Positions 26,678 to 35,123 of a stretch of 64,000 nt of DNA are shown one piece after another. The position numbers and the translations under genes are program-made. The stretch is from Pseudoxanthomonas daejeonensis (lineage in GTDB: Bacteria; Pseudomonadota; Gammaproteobacteria; Xanthomonadales; Xanthomonadaceae): the NCBI RefSeq assembly GCF_010093205.1, contig NZ_PDWN01000001.1:1-64000 (forward strand), in the 5' to 3' direction. Numbering within the stretch: position 1 is the stretch's first letter; every line of letters begins with the position of its first letter. A model generated the notes under the pieces. That model saw only the letters and a list, made by a program, of their open reading frames with translations. It did not search any database and was not told the origin of the DNA.

Positions 26678-28057
26678 TCAGAGGATGTAGCGGCTCAGGT
26701 CCGGATCCTGCACCAGTTCGCCCAGGTGCGCATCGACGTAGGCGCGGTCGACCGTGACCGACTGGCCGTCGCGGTCGGGGGCCTCGTAGCTGAGCGTGTC
26801 GAGCAGGCGTTCGAGCACGGTGTGCAGGCGGCGGGCGCCGATGTTCTCCTGGCGTTCGTTGACCTGCGCGGCGATCTCGGCGAGGCGGTCGACGGCTTCG
26901 GGCGCGAAGGCCAGCGTCACGCCCTCGGTCGCCAGCAGTTCCACGTACTGCCGGGTCAGGGCGGCCTTCGGCTCGGTCAGGATGCGCACGAAGTCGTCCT
27001 TGCTCAGCGCCGACAGTTCGACCCGGATCGGGAAGCGGCCCTGCAGCTCCGGGATCAGGTCGCTCGGTTTCGCCAGGTGGAACGCGCCGGAGGCGATGAA
27101 CAGGATGTGGTCGGTCTTCACCGTGCCGTAGCGGGTGGAGACGCTGGAGCCTTCGACCAGCGGCAGCAGGTCGCGCTGCACGCCCTCGCGGCTGACGTCG
27201 CCGCCGGTCATGCCGTTGCCGCTGCGCTTGGCGACCTTGTCGATCTCGTCGATGAAGACGATGCCGTGCTGCTCGCAGGCCTCGATCGCCTGGGCGCGGA
27301 TCTCGTCCTCGTTGACCAGCCGGCCCGCTTCCTCCTCGACGAGCAGCGGGCGCGCGGCCTTGATCGCGATGGTGCGCTTCTGGGTCTTGTCGCCGCCCAG
27401 GTTGGCGAACATCTGCCGCAGCTGCTGGCCCATCTCCTCCATGCCCGGCGGGGTCATGATGTCTACGCCGGCATTGGCGGCCAGTTCCAGTTCGATCTCG
27501 CGCTCGTCCAGCTCGCCTGCGCGCAGCATCCTGCGGAACTTGGCCCGGGTCGAATCCTCGGGGCCGGACACCTGCACCTCCGCGCGCGCGGCCGGATCGA
27601 AGCCCATGGCCGCGGCGCGGCGCGGCAGCAGCGCATCGAGGATGCGCTCCTCGGCCCGCTCCTCGGCCTGCAGCCGCACCTTCACCTTGGCCTGCTCGCG
27701 GTACATCTTCACCGCGGTGTCGGCCAGGTCGCGCACGATCTGCTCCACGTCCTTGCCGACATAGCCGACCTCGGTGAAGCGGGTGGCCTCGACCTTGACG
27801 AACGGCGCGTTGGCCAGCGTCGCCAGGCGGCGCGCGATCTCGGTCTTGCCCACGCCGGTGGGGCCGATCATGAGGATGTTCTTGGGCATGACCTCGTTGC
27901 GCAGCTCGGGCTCCAGCTGCATGCGCCGCCAGCGGTTGCGCAGGGCGATGGCCACGGCGCGCTTGGCCGGGTGCTGGCCGACGATGTGCCGGTCCAGCTC
28001 CTGCACGATCTCGCGCGGGGTCATGGTGGCGGAGGTGGCATCGATCTTGTGCGACAT
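26678..28057 (-). CDS. hslU: ATP-dependent protease ATPase subunit HslU
   Basis: AAA+ unfoldase that feeds substrates to HslV. 459 residues with Walker A GPTGVGKT at 65-72, Walker [11 protein letters not shown] near 255-265, the intermediate domain, the sensor region ([16 protein letters not shown]) and the C-terminal tail that docks into HslV (DPDLSRYIL). It follows hslV on the same strand after 158 bases, more than usual; that gap showed no convincing terminator. Confidence 0.98.
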   Translation of the reverse strand: MSHKIDATSATMTPREIVQELDRHIVGQHPAKRAVAIALRNRWRRMQLEPELRNEVMPKNILMIGPTGVGKTEIARRLATLANAPFVKVEATRFTEVGYVGKDVEQIVRDLADTAVKMYREQAKVKVRLQAEERAEERILDALLPRRAAAMGFDPAARAEVQVSGPEDSTRAKFRRMLRAGELDEREIELELAANAGVDIMTPPGMEEMGQQLRQMFANLGGDKTQKRTIAIKAARPLLVEEEAGRLVNEDEIRAQAIEACEQHGIVFIDEIDKVAKRSGNGMTGGDVSREGVQRDLLPLVEGSSVSTRYGTVKTDHILFIASGAFHLAKPSDLIPELQGRFPIRVELSALSKDDFVRILTEPKAALTRQYVELLATEGVTLAFAPEAVDRLAEIAAQVNERQENIGARRLHTVLERLLDTLSYEAPDRDGQSVTVDRAYVDAHLGELVQDPDLSRYIL

Positions 28058-28215
28058 GGACTTCTCACGAATAGGTGGAAAGTGCAGCGAGGTGAATGCC
28101 CGTCATCGGCATGCCCCGGGAATCGGGGCTTCGCGCGATGCGGCGGGGGTGTTGCGGGTCGAGGGAACGGCGTCCGCGTTGCGCGTGGGCGACAGCGCCG
28201 ATGCGCCGGCCGCGG

Positions 28216-28767
28216 TCAGAGTTCTTCGACCACGACATTGCGGTTGGTGTAGATGCAGATGTCGCCGGCGATGTTCAGCGCTTCCACGGCGATGGATTTC
28301 GCATCCAGCGCGGTGTGCGCCATCAGCGCGCGCGCGGCCGACAACGCGTAGGAGCCGCCCGAGCCGATCGCGATGATCCCGTCTTCGGGCTCGATCACGT
28401 CGCCGGTGCCGCTGATGATCAGCGAGGTGTCCTGGTCGGCCACCGCCAGCAGCGCTTCGAGCTTCCCGTAGCGCCGGTCGGTGCGCCAGTCCTTGGCCAG
28501 CTCGACCGCGGCGCGCTGCAGCTGGCCGTGCTTCTCGAGCTTGGCTTCGAACAGTTCGAACAGGGTGAAGGCATCGGCGGCGGCGCCGGCGAAACCGGCC
28601 AGCACCTGGCCGTCGCGGCCGAGGCGACGCACCTTGCGCGCGTTGCCCTTCATCACCGTGTGGCCGAGGGTGACCTGGCCATCACCGGCGACGGCGACCT
28701 TGCCGTCGCGGCGCACGGAAATGATGGTGGTGGCGTGGAATACGTTGGGGTTCTGGCTGGGGTCCAT
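28216..28767 (-). CDS. hslV: ATP-dependent protease peptidase subunit HslV
   Basis: Proteasome-like Thr peptidase. 183 residues; the family sequence [19 protein letters not shown] begins at Thr13, which should become the N-terminal nucleophile after removal of a 12-residue leader ([12 protein letters not shown]). E. coli HslV removes only Met, so this longer leader is a real difference, though it seems shared in Xanthomonadaceae. The [14 protein letters not shown] and [14 protein letters not shown] regions are present. It is followed by hslU. Confidence 0.97.
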   Translation of the reverse strand: MDPSQNPNVFHATTIISVRRDGKVAVAGDGQVTLGHTVMKGNARKVRRLGRDGQVLAGFAGAAADAFTLFELFEAKLEKHGQLQRAAVELAKDWRTDRRYGKLEALLAVADQDTSLIISGTGDVIEPEDGIIAIGSGGSYALSAARALMAHTALDAKSIAVEALNIAGDICIYTNRNVVVEEL

Positions 28768-28841
28768 GCGGCCTCCGGGAGCTGTCCAACGAAGGTGGGG
28801 ACGCCCGGGCCACGATCAAGCCTCGTCGCGTGCATCCGCGT

Positions 28842-29312
28842 TCAGGCACGTACCGCGGTGCAGGAGAAGCAGCCGCGCCGGGCGTTGTGCAGCTGCACGT
28901 AGGCCACCCGTTCGTGCTGGAACGCGGTGTCCAGCCAGGCCGAGACTTCGCCACCTTCGCGGACCTCCGCGTCGACCATCATGTGCGCCGCATCGTACGC
29001 CCGCAGCGAGATCAGCCGGGTCGATACATAGGCGGGCACCAGGCCCGCGGCCAGGGTTGGGCGGCATGCGCCGCGACGGACGAAGATCGGCCCGGACGCG
29101 CGGTAGGGCGTGGCCTCCGGCTGGTGGACGTACGGCAACAACAGCAGCTCCTCGCCCACCCGCGCGTCTTCCAGGCTGACGCGGCACGGGTAGCCGCTGT
29201 CGGCATCGGCGAAGACGCGCATCGCGCCATGGCCGGCCAGTTCGCGGTCGTCCAGCGCGAACAGGGACTGGAAGGGTCGGGGGTCGATACCGAGCAGGCG
29301 GAACGGCGACAT
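28842..29312 (-). CDS. DUF1203 family protein
   Basis: 156 residues with the pattern of DUF1203: start FRLLGIDPRPFQSLFALDD, the central CRVSLEDARVGEELLLLPY and the C-terminal VAYVQLHNARRGCFSC. No catalytic residues are assigned in the family, so function is unknown. It sits between xerC and hslV on the same strand (86 and 74 base gaps), where this family often has no gene, so it may be an insertion in an otherwise conserved order. Confidence 0.85.
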   Translation of the reverse strand: MSPFRLLGIDPRPFQSLFALDDRELAGHGAMRVFADADSGYPCRVSLEDARVGEELLLLPYVHQPEATPYRASGPIFVRRGACRPTLAAGLVPAYVSTRLISLRAYDAAHMMVDAEVREGGEVSAWLDTAFQHERVAYVQLHNARRGCFSCTAVRA

Positions 29313-29398
29313 GGGGTGGTTCCCGGAGGATGTTCCGGGCGATCCTGCGGAAAGGCCGGCGCATCCGCTCGCCGGATCCGGACATCACATTGCGATGG

Positions 29399-30289
29399 CT
29401 ACTGGCCGCCGCCGCCGCGACGCTTGGCGCGCGGATGCGCCGCGTCGTAGACCTTGGCCAGGTGCTGGAAGTCCAGGTGGGTGTAGATCTGCGTGGTGGC
29501 GATGTCGGCATGGCCCAGCAGCTCCTGCACGCCGCGCAGGTCGCCGGAGGATTCGAGCACGTGGCTGGCGAAACTGTGCCGCAGCATGTGCGGGTGCACG
29601 TTCTTGAACAGCCCCTGGCGCGCGGCCAGCTGGCGGATCCGGATCTGCACCGCGCGCTGGCTGATCGGACCGCCGCCGCGGCCAGGGAAGACGAATGCGT
29701 CGCTGCCCGCGCCTGTTTCGGCACGCCATGCATCGAGCGCGCGTCGCGCGTGCGAGCCCACCGGCACGCTGCGCTGCTTGCCGCCCTTGCCAAGCACGGT
29801 GACCAGTCCCGAATCGGCCTGCAGGTCGCGCCAGCGCAACCCGCACAGTTCGCTCAGGCGCAGGCCCGAGGAATAGAACAGTTCCAGCAGCGCCCGGTCT
29901 CTCAGGCCCAGCGGCACGTCGGTCGGCACTTCGACCAGGCGCACCGCTTCGTCCACGTCCAGCACCTGCGGCAGGCGGCGCGGGGCCTTCGGTGCGCGCA
30001 GGCCGGCGGCCGGACTGGCCGGGATCGCGCCGTTGCGCAACAGCCAGGCGAAGTAGCTGCGGCACGCCGACAGCCGTCGCTGCAGGCTCTTGGGCGACAG
30101 TCCGCGCCGGTGCTCGGCGGCGACGAATTCGCGCAGGTGCGTGCTGTCCAGTCGTGCGGGGGCATCGATGCCCTGTGCCTGCGACCAGGCCTGCAGCGCC
30201 TCCAGGTCGCGCCGGTAGGCATCGAGCGTGTGCACGGACATCGCCCGCTCCACCCGCAGGTGGTCGAGGAAGTTCTCGATGCCGCTCAT
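29399..30289 (-). CDS. xerC: Tyrosine recombinase XerC
   Basis: Site-specific recombinase that, with XerD, resolves chromosome dimers at dif. 296 residues, the usual XerC length. The SAM-like N-terminal core-binding domain runs to about 100. Catalytic residues are Arg144 (SGLRLSE), Lys168 (GKGGK), His234 and Arg237 (HPHMLRH), His260 (LLGHADI) and Tyr269 (QIYTH). It is in the conserved lptM-dapF-DUF484-xerC order, which identifies it as the housekeeping recombinase rather than an integrase. Confidence 0.97.
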   Translation of the reverse strand: MSGIENFLDHLRVERAMSVHTLDAYRRDLEALQAWSQAQGIDAPARLDSTHLREFVAAEHRRGLSPKSLQRRLSACRSYFAWLLRNGAIPASPAAGLRAPKAPRRLPQVLDVDEAVRLVEVPTDVPLGLRDRALLELFYSSGLRLSELCGLRWRDLQADSGLVTVLGKGGKQRSVPVGSHARRALDAWRAETGAGSDAFVFPGRGGGPISQRAVQIRIRQLAARQGLFKNVHPHMLRHSFASHVLESSGDLRGVQELLGHADIATTQIYTHLDFQHLAKVYDAAHPRAKRRGGGGQ

Positions 30290-30309
30290 CGGCAGACGGA
30301 TCCGTCATG

Positions 30310-30321
30310 CATGTGCACATG
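30310..30321. promoter_or_regulatory. Palindrome upstream of xerC
   Basis: CATGTGCACATG is a perfect 12-base palindrome 21 bases before the xerC start, in a 209-base gap after the DUF484 gene. It could be a regulator site or chance. The gap also has a GC-rich inverted stretch near 30455-30475. Confidence 0.3.
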
Positions 30322-30498
30322 ATGCGCGCAAACCGCATCGGCGGCGATGGCCGCCGTGGCGCGCGTGCAACCAGCCCGCGATCAATGGGCGCGCGCTATC
30401 GGCCGGGGTAGGCACCGCTTCCGAACGGGCCTTCGGCCATGCCGCGAACGCGGCAGCCGGGCAGGCCCGGCTCTACGGGAAGCGGGTGTCGGGAACCC

Positions 30499-31191
30499 TC
30501 AGTCGCCGAAGCGCTGCAGCGCGACCACCAGCGATTCGCCCATCATCCGCAGGAACAGCGTGCCCATGCCCGGATAGAAGCGGTTGCCATCGTGGCTGCC
30601 GACCGCGACCAGGCCCACGCCGGTCAGCGGCAGAAGTGCACTGGACTGCACTTCCTCCTCGCGCACGCCGTACAGCACCGCGTTCTTCTCGGCCTGGAGT
30701 CGGCCACATAGCGGCTCGCCGTCACGGAGCGCGTCGCGGAACGGGGCAAGCTCCGGCTCGCCCTCGCCGCGCACCTGCAGCCATTCGGCGTCTTCCATGC
30801 CGGCGACGGGTCGGAACGAGACGATCCGCACCAGGTCGCCGCTGAAGTCCTCGGCCAGCGAAGCGGCCATCGCCCGCAATGTGTCGGCGTAGTTTTCCTG
30901 TCGCATCAGCGACAGGGTCAGCTGGTGGGTACGCACCGCCAGCCGTTCGTTGACCTGGGCATTGGACGACAGCTCGGCCAGGCGCCGCGACAGTTCGCGG
31001 TTCTTGTCGCGCAGCACTTCCAGCTGGTAACTGGCCAGCGAGGCGGTGCGGCCGTCGTCACGCGGTACCACCAGGCTCAGCGCCAGGTCGGGGAACTGCT
31101 TGAGGAAGCCCGGATGCCGGCGCAGCCAGGCCGCGACCTCGTGCGCGCCCAGCTTGTCCTGGCCGTGCTTGTCCTGAACCTGGTCGCTCAT
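30499..31191 (-). CDS. DUF484 family protein (YigA-like)
   Basis: 230 residues with a GAF-like fold. The N-terminal [15 protein letters not shown] motif and the coiled segment [25 protein letters not shown] are typical of DUF484. The role is not established, although the gene is regularly found between dapF and xerC, as here. Its ATG overlaps the dapF stop as ATGA. Confidence 0.93.
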   Translation of the reverse strand: MSDQVQDKHGQDKLGAHEVAAWLRRHPGFLKQFPDLALSLVVPRDDGRTASLASYQLEVLRDKNRELSRRLAELSSNAQVNERLAVRTHQLTLSLMRQENYADTLRAMAASLAEDFSGDLVRIVSFRPVAGMEDAEWLQVRGEGEPELAPFRDALRDGEPLCGRLQAEKNAVLYGVREEEVQSSALLPLTGVGLVAVGSHDGNRFYPGMGTLFLRMMGESLVVALQRFGD

Positions 31192-32027
31192 GCCTGCCAT
31201 TCCCCTTCGAATACGAATGCCGCCGGTCCGGCCATGATGACCTGCGCGTCGTCGGCCGGCCAGCGTATGCGCAGGTCGCCGCCGGGCAACGAGACCGTCG
31301 CTTCGCGCGCCAGGCGCCCGCGGCGCACCAGCGAGGCCACGGCCGCGCACGCACCGCTGCCGCAGGCCAGGGTCTCGCCGACACCGCGCTCGTAGACCCG
31401 CAGGCGGACGTGGTCCGGCGCCAGCACCTGGGCGAAACCCACGTTGCACGACTGCGGGAATGCCGGCGAGCGCTGCAGCGCGGCGCCGATGCCGGCCACG
31501 GCCGCGGTGGCTACGTCGTCGACTTCGATGACCGCATGCGGATTGCCCATCGACACCGCACCGAAGGCCACGCGCGCGCCATCGAGTTCGAGCACGTATT
31601 CCGGCTGCCCGCCATCGAAACCGGCCAGGGGCACGTCGGCCGGCGCGAAGCGCGGCACGCCCATGGCGATGGCGTAGCGATCCTGGCCGAGGTTCTCGAC
31701 GTCGTGCGTGCCCACGGGGCTGTCCACGGTGAAGCGCGTGCCGGATGCGGTGCCGTCGCGCACCAGCCAGGCGGCGATGCAGCGCGCGCCGTTGCCGCAC
31801 TGCCCGGAGGGAGTGCCGTCGGCGTTCCAGATGCCATAGGCCGCCACCGCGCCGGGACTGCGCGGCGGTTCCACGGTCAGGATCTGGTCGCAGCCCACGC
31901 CCATGTGGCGGTCCGCCAGCCGGGCCGCGAGCGCGGCGTCCGGCGGCGCCATGCCGTTGCGCAGGTCGAGGACGACGAAATCATTGCCAGCGCCGTGCAT
32001 CTTGCTGAAGCGCACGCGCTCAGCCAT
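31188..32027 (-). CDS. dapF: Diaminopimelate epimerase
   Basis: Converts LL- to meso-diaminopimelate for lysine and peptidoglycan synthesis, by a two-cysteine mechanism. 279 residues from the ATG at 32027. The catalytic cysteines are Cys77 ([10 protein letters not shown]) and Cys222 ([10 protein letters not shown]), with the N-terminal [13 protein letters not shown] motif. It overlaps lptM by eight bases upstream and the DUF484 gene downstream. Confidence 0.98.
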   Translation of the reverse strand: MAERVRFSKMHGAGNDFVVLDLRNGMAPPDAALAARLADRHMGVGCDQILTVEPPRSPGAVAAYGIWNADGTPSGQCGNGARCIAAWLVRDGTASGTRFTVDSPVGTHDVENLGQDRYAIAMGVPRFAPADVPLAGFDGGQPEYVLELDGARVAFGAVSMGNPHAVIEVDDVATAAVAGIGAALQRSPAFPQSCNVGFAQVLAPDHVRLRVYERGVGETLACGSGACAAVASLVRRGRLAREATVSLPGGDLRIRWPADDAQVIMAGPAAFVFEGEWQA

Positions 32028-32268
32028 CCCCGTCGTCCGACTTTGACGCAGGATCGGCCGGGTCGTCGGCAGGGTCCGTCGCCGGATCACCTGCCGGCGG
32101 TGGCGCGGGTAGCGCATCGGCAGGCGCAGGTGCGGGCGCAGCCGGTTCGGTGGGCGCAGTTTCCTCCACCGGTACCGGCTTCTGCGGCAATACCAGCGGA
32201 CCCTTGTTGCCGCACGCGGCGAGCAGCAATGCAGTGGCGACGGCGAGGACAAGCAGCTTGGCGTTCAT
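32020..32268 (-). CDS. lptM: LPS-assembly lipoprotein LptM (YifL)
   Basis: 82-residue lipoprotein with lipobox LLLAAC (Cys19) followed by GNKGPLVLP, the short conserved segment of LptM/YifL that helps LptD mature. The rest is a Pro/Ala/Asp-rich tail, a little longer than in E. coli (67 residues). The position directly before dapF is conserved in proteobacteria. It overlaps dapF by eight bases. Confidence 0.9.
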   Translation of the reverse strand: MNAKLLVLAVATALLLAACGNKGPLVLPQKPVPVEETAPTEPAAPAPAPADALPAPPPAGDPATDPADDPADPASKSDDGDG

Positions 32269-32370
32269 GCGTCCGGAGTATAGCGAGGCTCCGGCAACGC
32301 GCCGTGTGTGGACCCTGGGCGCGGACCGGGCCCTGGCGGTCGCGATCCTGCGCGAGGCCAATCGCCCCGC

Positions 32371-32790
32371 CTATGACGGCGGGTCGGTCGCGTCCGGCGG
32401 CGGCTCGGGACGCAGCCACAGCCAGGTGCCGACCACCGCCATGCAGCCGATCGGCAGGACCACCATCCAGGCGCGATGCGACGGGACCGCGACCATCACC
32501 AGCAGCAGCATCGCCGCGCAGAGCAGCATGGTCCAGGTCGCCGCCCACTTCGCCCGGCGCGGCACCGCGCGATGCTGGCGCCAGGCCCGGATCATCGGAC
32601 CGAAATGCGCATGCGCCAGCAACCGCTGCTCCAGCCGTTCGGAACCGCGCGTGGCGGCCCATGCCGCAATGAGCACGAATACGGTGGTCGGCAGCCCCGG
32701 CACGAAGATGCCGACGATGCCCACGCCCAGGCTCAGGTAGGCCAGCAGCCACCAGGCCCAGCGGAACCGCTTGCGGTCGCGATCACCCAT
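32371..32790 (-). CDS. DUF454 family membrane protein (YbaN-like)
   Basis: 139 residues with membrane helices at about 12-42 (two short ones around GIVGIFVPGLPTTVF) and 85-128. The motif G-x-G-x-x-G-I-F-V-P-x-L-P-T-T and the following AAWAATRGSERLE are the DUF454/YbaN signature. Function unknown. It lies 102 bases upstream of lptM on the same strand. Confidence 0.9.
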   Translation of the reverse strand: MGDRDRKRFRWAWWLLAYLSLGVGIVGIFVPGLPTTVFVLIAAWAATRGSERLEQRLLAHAHFGPMIRAWRQHRAVPRRAKWAATWTMLLCAAMLLLVMVAVPSHRAWMVVLPIGCMAVVGTWLWLRPEPPPDATDPPS

Positions 32791-32814
32791 GGGCGCCCAT
32801 CATAGGTACCTGCG

Positions 32815-34992
32815 TCAGGGCTTATCGGCCACGCCCAGCTGCCCGAGCACGAAGGCGTAGTACTCGGCCTGCTCGCGGAAGCGCTGGAAGCGGCCGGACT
32901 TGCCGCCATGCCCGGCTTCCATGTTGGTGCGGAACACCACCGGCAGCGAACCGGTGTTGACGTCGCGCAGCCTGGCCACCCACTTGGCCGGCTCCCAGTA
33001 CTGCACCTGCGAATCCCACAGGCCGGTGCCGACGAACAGCGCCGGATAGTCCTGCGCCTTGACGTTGTCGTAGGGCGAATAGGTGAGCATGTAGTCGTAG
33101 AACGGCTTCTGCTCCGGGTTGCCCCATTCGTCGTACTCGTTGGTGGTCAGCGGGATGCTGGCGTCGAGCATGGTGGTGACCACGTCCACGAACGGCACCT
33201 GCGCCACCATCACCCGGTAATCCTGCGGCGACTGGTTGGCGACCGCCCCCATCAGCAGCCCTCCAGCGCTGCCGCCCGAGGCGGCCACCCGGCCCGGTGC
33301 GGCGTAACCCTGCTGCACCAGGCCACGGGTCACGTCGATGAAATCATTGAACGTGTTCTGCTTGTTGAGCAGCTTGCCGTCCTCGTACCACTGCCGGCCC
33401 ATTTCCTGGCCGCCGCGGATGTGCGCGATCGCATAGACCACGCCGCGGTCGAGCAGGCTCACCACCGGCCCGTTGAAACCCGGATCCATCGAGATGCCGT
33501 AGCTGCCGTACGCGTACTGGAACAGCGGCGCGGTGCCATCCTTGACGAAGCCCTTCCTGTAGACCAGCGACACCGGCACCTTCACCCCGTCGCGCGCGGT
33601 GATCCACACGCGTTCGGTCACGTACTGCGCCGGGTCGTAGCCGGGGACCGGCTGCTGCTTGAGCAGCCGCCGCTCGCCCGTGGCCACGTTGAGCTCATAG
33701 GTCGTCGCCGGCGTGGCCAGCGAGGTGTAGCTGTAGCGCAGCCACGGCGACTCCGGTTCGGCATTGACCGACAGGCCCATCGAATAGGCCGGCTCGTCGG
33801 CATCCACGTACTGCTGGCTGCCATCGGGTTTGAGCAGGCGCAGGCGCTCCAGGCCGCCGGAGCGCTCGGCCACCGCGGTGAAGCCATCGAACAGCTCCAC
33901 GTCCTCGAGGAACACGGCCGGGTCGTGGGCAAGCCAGTCGGTCCACTGCGCGCGCGAGGTCGCATCGCTGGGTGCGGTGACCAGCTTGAAGTTGGTCGCC
34001 GCCTTGCCGTCGGCGCCCGGCGCATTGGTCCGGATCACCCAGCGCCCGTCGAGGTGGTCGGCGTCGTACTCGACGTCGCGCTGGCGCGGGGCCAGCACGG
34101 TGAACGCGCGCGGATCGGCGGCCGGCGCATAGCGCAACTCCGACGACACCGTGCTTTCCACGCCGATGGTGATGAACCGGTCGTCGCGACTGCGGCCGAT
34201 GCCCATGTAGAAGCTGTCGTCGTCTTCCTCGTAGACCAGGGCGTCCTGCGCCACCGGCGTGCCGAGCACGTGCTTCTTCACCCGCACGGTCAGCAGCGTC
34301 TCCGGATCGTTCTCGACGTAGAACAGCGTGCGGTTGTCGTCGGCCCAGACGATGTTGGGCGATACGCCTTCGATGGTCTCGGCGAACGCCTGGCCGGTCT
34401 CCAGGTCGCGGAAGCGGATCGTGTACTGGCGGCGGCCGATGTCGTCGTCCGCCCAGGCCAGGATCCGGTTGTCCTGGCTGACCGCGTAGTCGCCGACGCT
34501 GAAATAGCCCTTGTCCGCGGCCAGCGCGTTGACGTCCAGCAGTACCTGCTCGCCGGCGAAGTCGCCGCGCGCGTTGGCCGCCTGGATCGACAGCGCGTCG
34601 ATGCCGGCACCGTCACGGCGGCGCGCGTGCACCGGATAGTCCTTGCCGGTCTCGAAGCGCGAGTAGTACCACCAGCCGCGCTCGCGGTACGGCACCGAGC
34701 TGTCGTCCTGCTTGATGCGGCCGACGATCTCGCCGTAGAGCTTTTCCTGCAACGGCTTGAGCGGCGCCATCACCGTGTCGGTGTACGCGTTCTCCGCTTC
34801 CAGGTAGGCCAGCACGGCCGGGTCCTTGCGGTCGTCGTCGCGCAGCCAGAAGTAATCGTCCTCGCGCGTGGCGCCGAACGGTGCCTTGACCGTATGCGGC
34901 TTGCGCGCCGCATCGGGCGGGGTCGGGGCGGAAGCGGGCGCGTTGGGCATGGTCATCAGGGCTGCGAGGAGGAACGGGAGGACAGGTCTCAT
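32815..34992 (-). CDS. ptrB: Oligopeptidase B-type S9A serine peptidase
   Basis: 725 residues with a signal-like N-terminus (MRPVLPFLLAALMTMP), a seven-bladed propeller domain and a C-terminal alpha/beta hydrolase domain. Catalytic Ser575 is in GGSAGG and His695 in EAGHGGKSGR, with the Asp in the LFVGTGLWDSQV region. The acidic HIRGGQEMGRQWYEDGK segment is as in oligopeptidase B, which cleaves after Arg/Lys. The signal sequence suggests export, unlike the cytoplasmic E. coli enzyme. It is next to a second S9A enzyme at 35124. Confidence 0.93.
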   Translation of the reverse strand: MRPVLPFLLAALMTMPNAPASAPTPPDAARKPHTVKAPFGATREDDYFWLRDDDRKDPAVLAYLEAENAYTDTVMAPLKPLQEKLYGEIVGRIKQDDSSVPYRERGWWYYSRFETGKDYPVHARRRDGAGIDALSIQAANARGDFAGEQVLLDVNALAADKGYFSVGDYAVSQDNRILAWADDDIGRRQYTIRFRDLETGQAFAETIEGVSPNIVWADDNRTLFYVENDPETLLTVRVKKHVLGTPVAQDALVYEEDDDSFYMGIGRSRDDRFITIGVESTVSSELRYAPAADPRAFTVLAPRQRDVEYDADHLDGRWVIRTNAPGADGKAATNFKLVTAPSDATSRAQWTDWLAHDPAVFLEDVELFDGFTAVAERSGGLERLRLLKPDGSQQYVDADEPAYSMGLSVNAEPESPWLRYSYTSLATPATTYELNVATGERRLLKQQPVPGYDPAQYVTERVWITARDGVKVPVSLVYRKGFVKDGTAPLFQYAYGSYGISMDPGFNGPVVSLLDRGVVYAIAHIRGGQEMGRQWYEDGKLLNKQNTFNDFIDVTRGLVQQGYAAPGRVAASGGSAGGLLMGAVANQSPQDYRVMVAQVPFVDVVTTMLDASIPLTTNEYDEWGNPEQKPFYDYMLTYSPYDNVKAQDYPALFVGTGLWDSQVQYWEPAKWVARLRDVNTGSLPVVFRTNMEAGHGGKSGRFQRFREQAEYYAFVLGQLGVADKP

Positions 34993-35123
34993 CGATGGGG
35001 TTCGGCAAGGTGGAATCCAAGCCGTGCCCGGCCAGGCGGTCCGCTGCGGGACCCTCCCGGCGCCGGCACATGGAGAGCGCAAGGCTGAAACAGCGCCCCC
35101 GGCCGGAGCCGGGGGCGGGAACA

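Noticed and set aside
29399-30289. Tyrosine recombinase as a sign of an integrated element
   Set aside because: Length, motifs and the lptM-dapF-DUF484 neighbourhood identify it as housekeeping XerC; no att repeats or cargo were seen.
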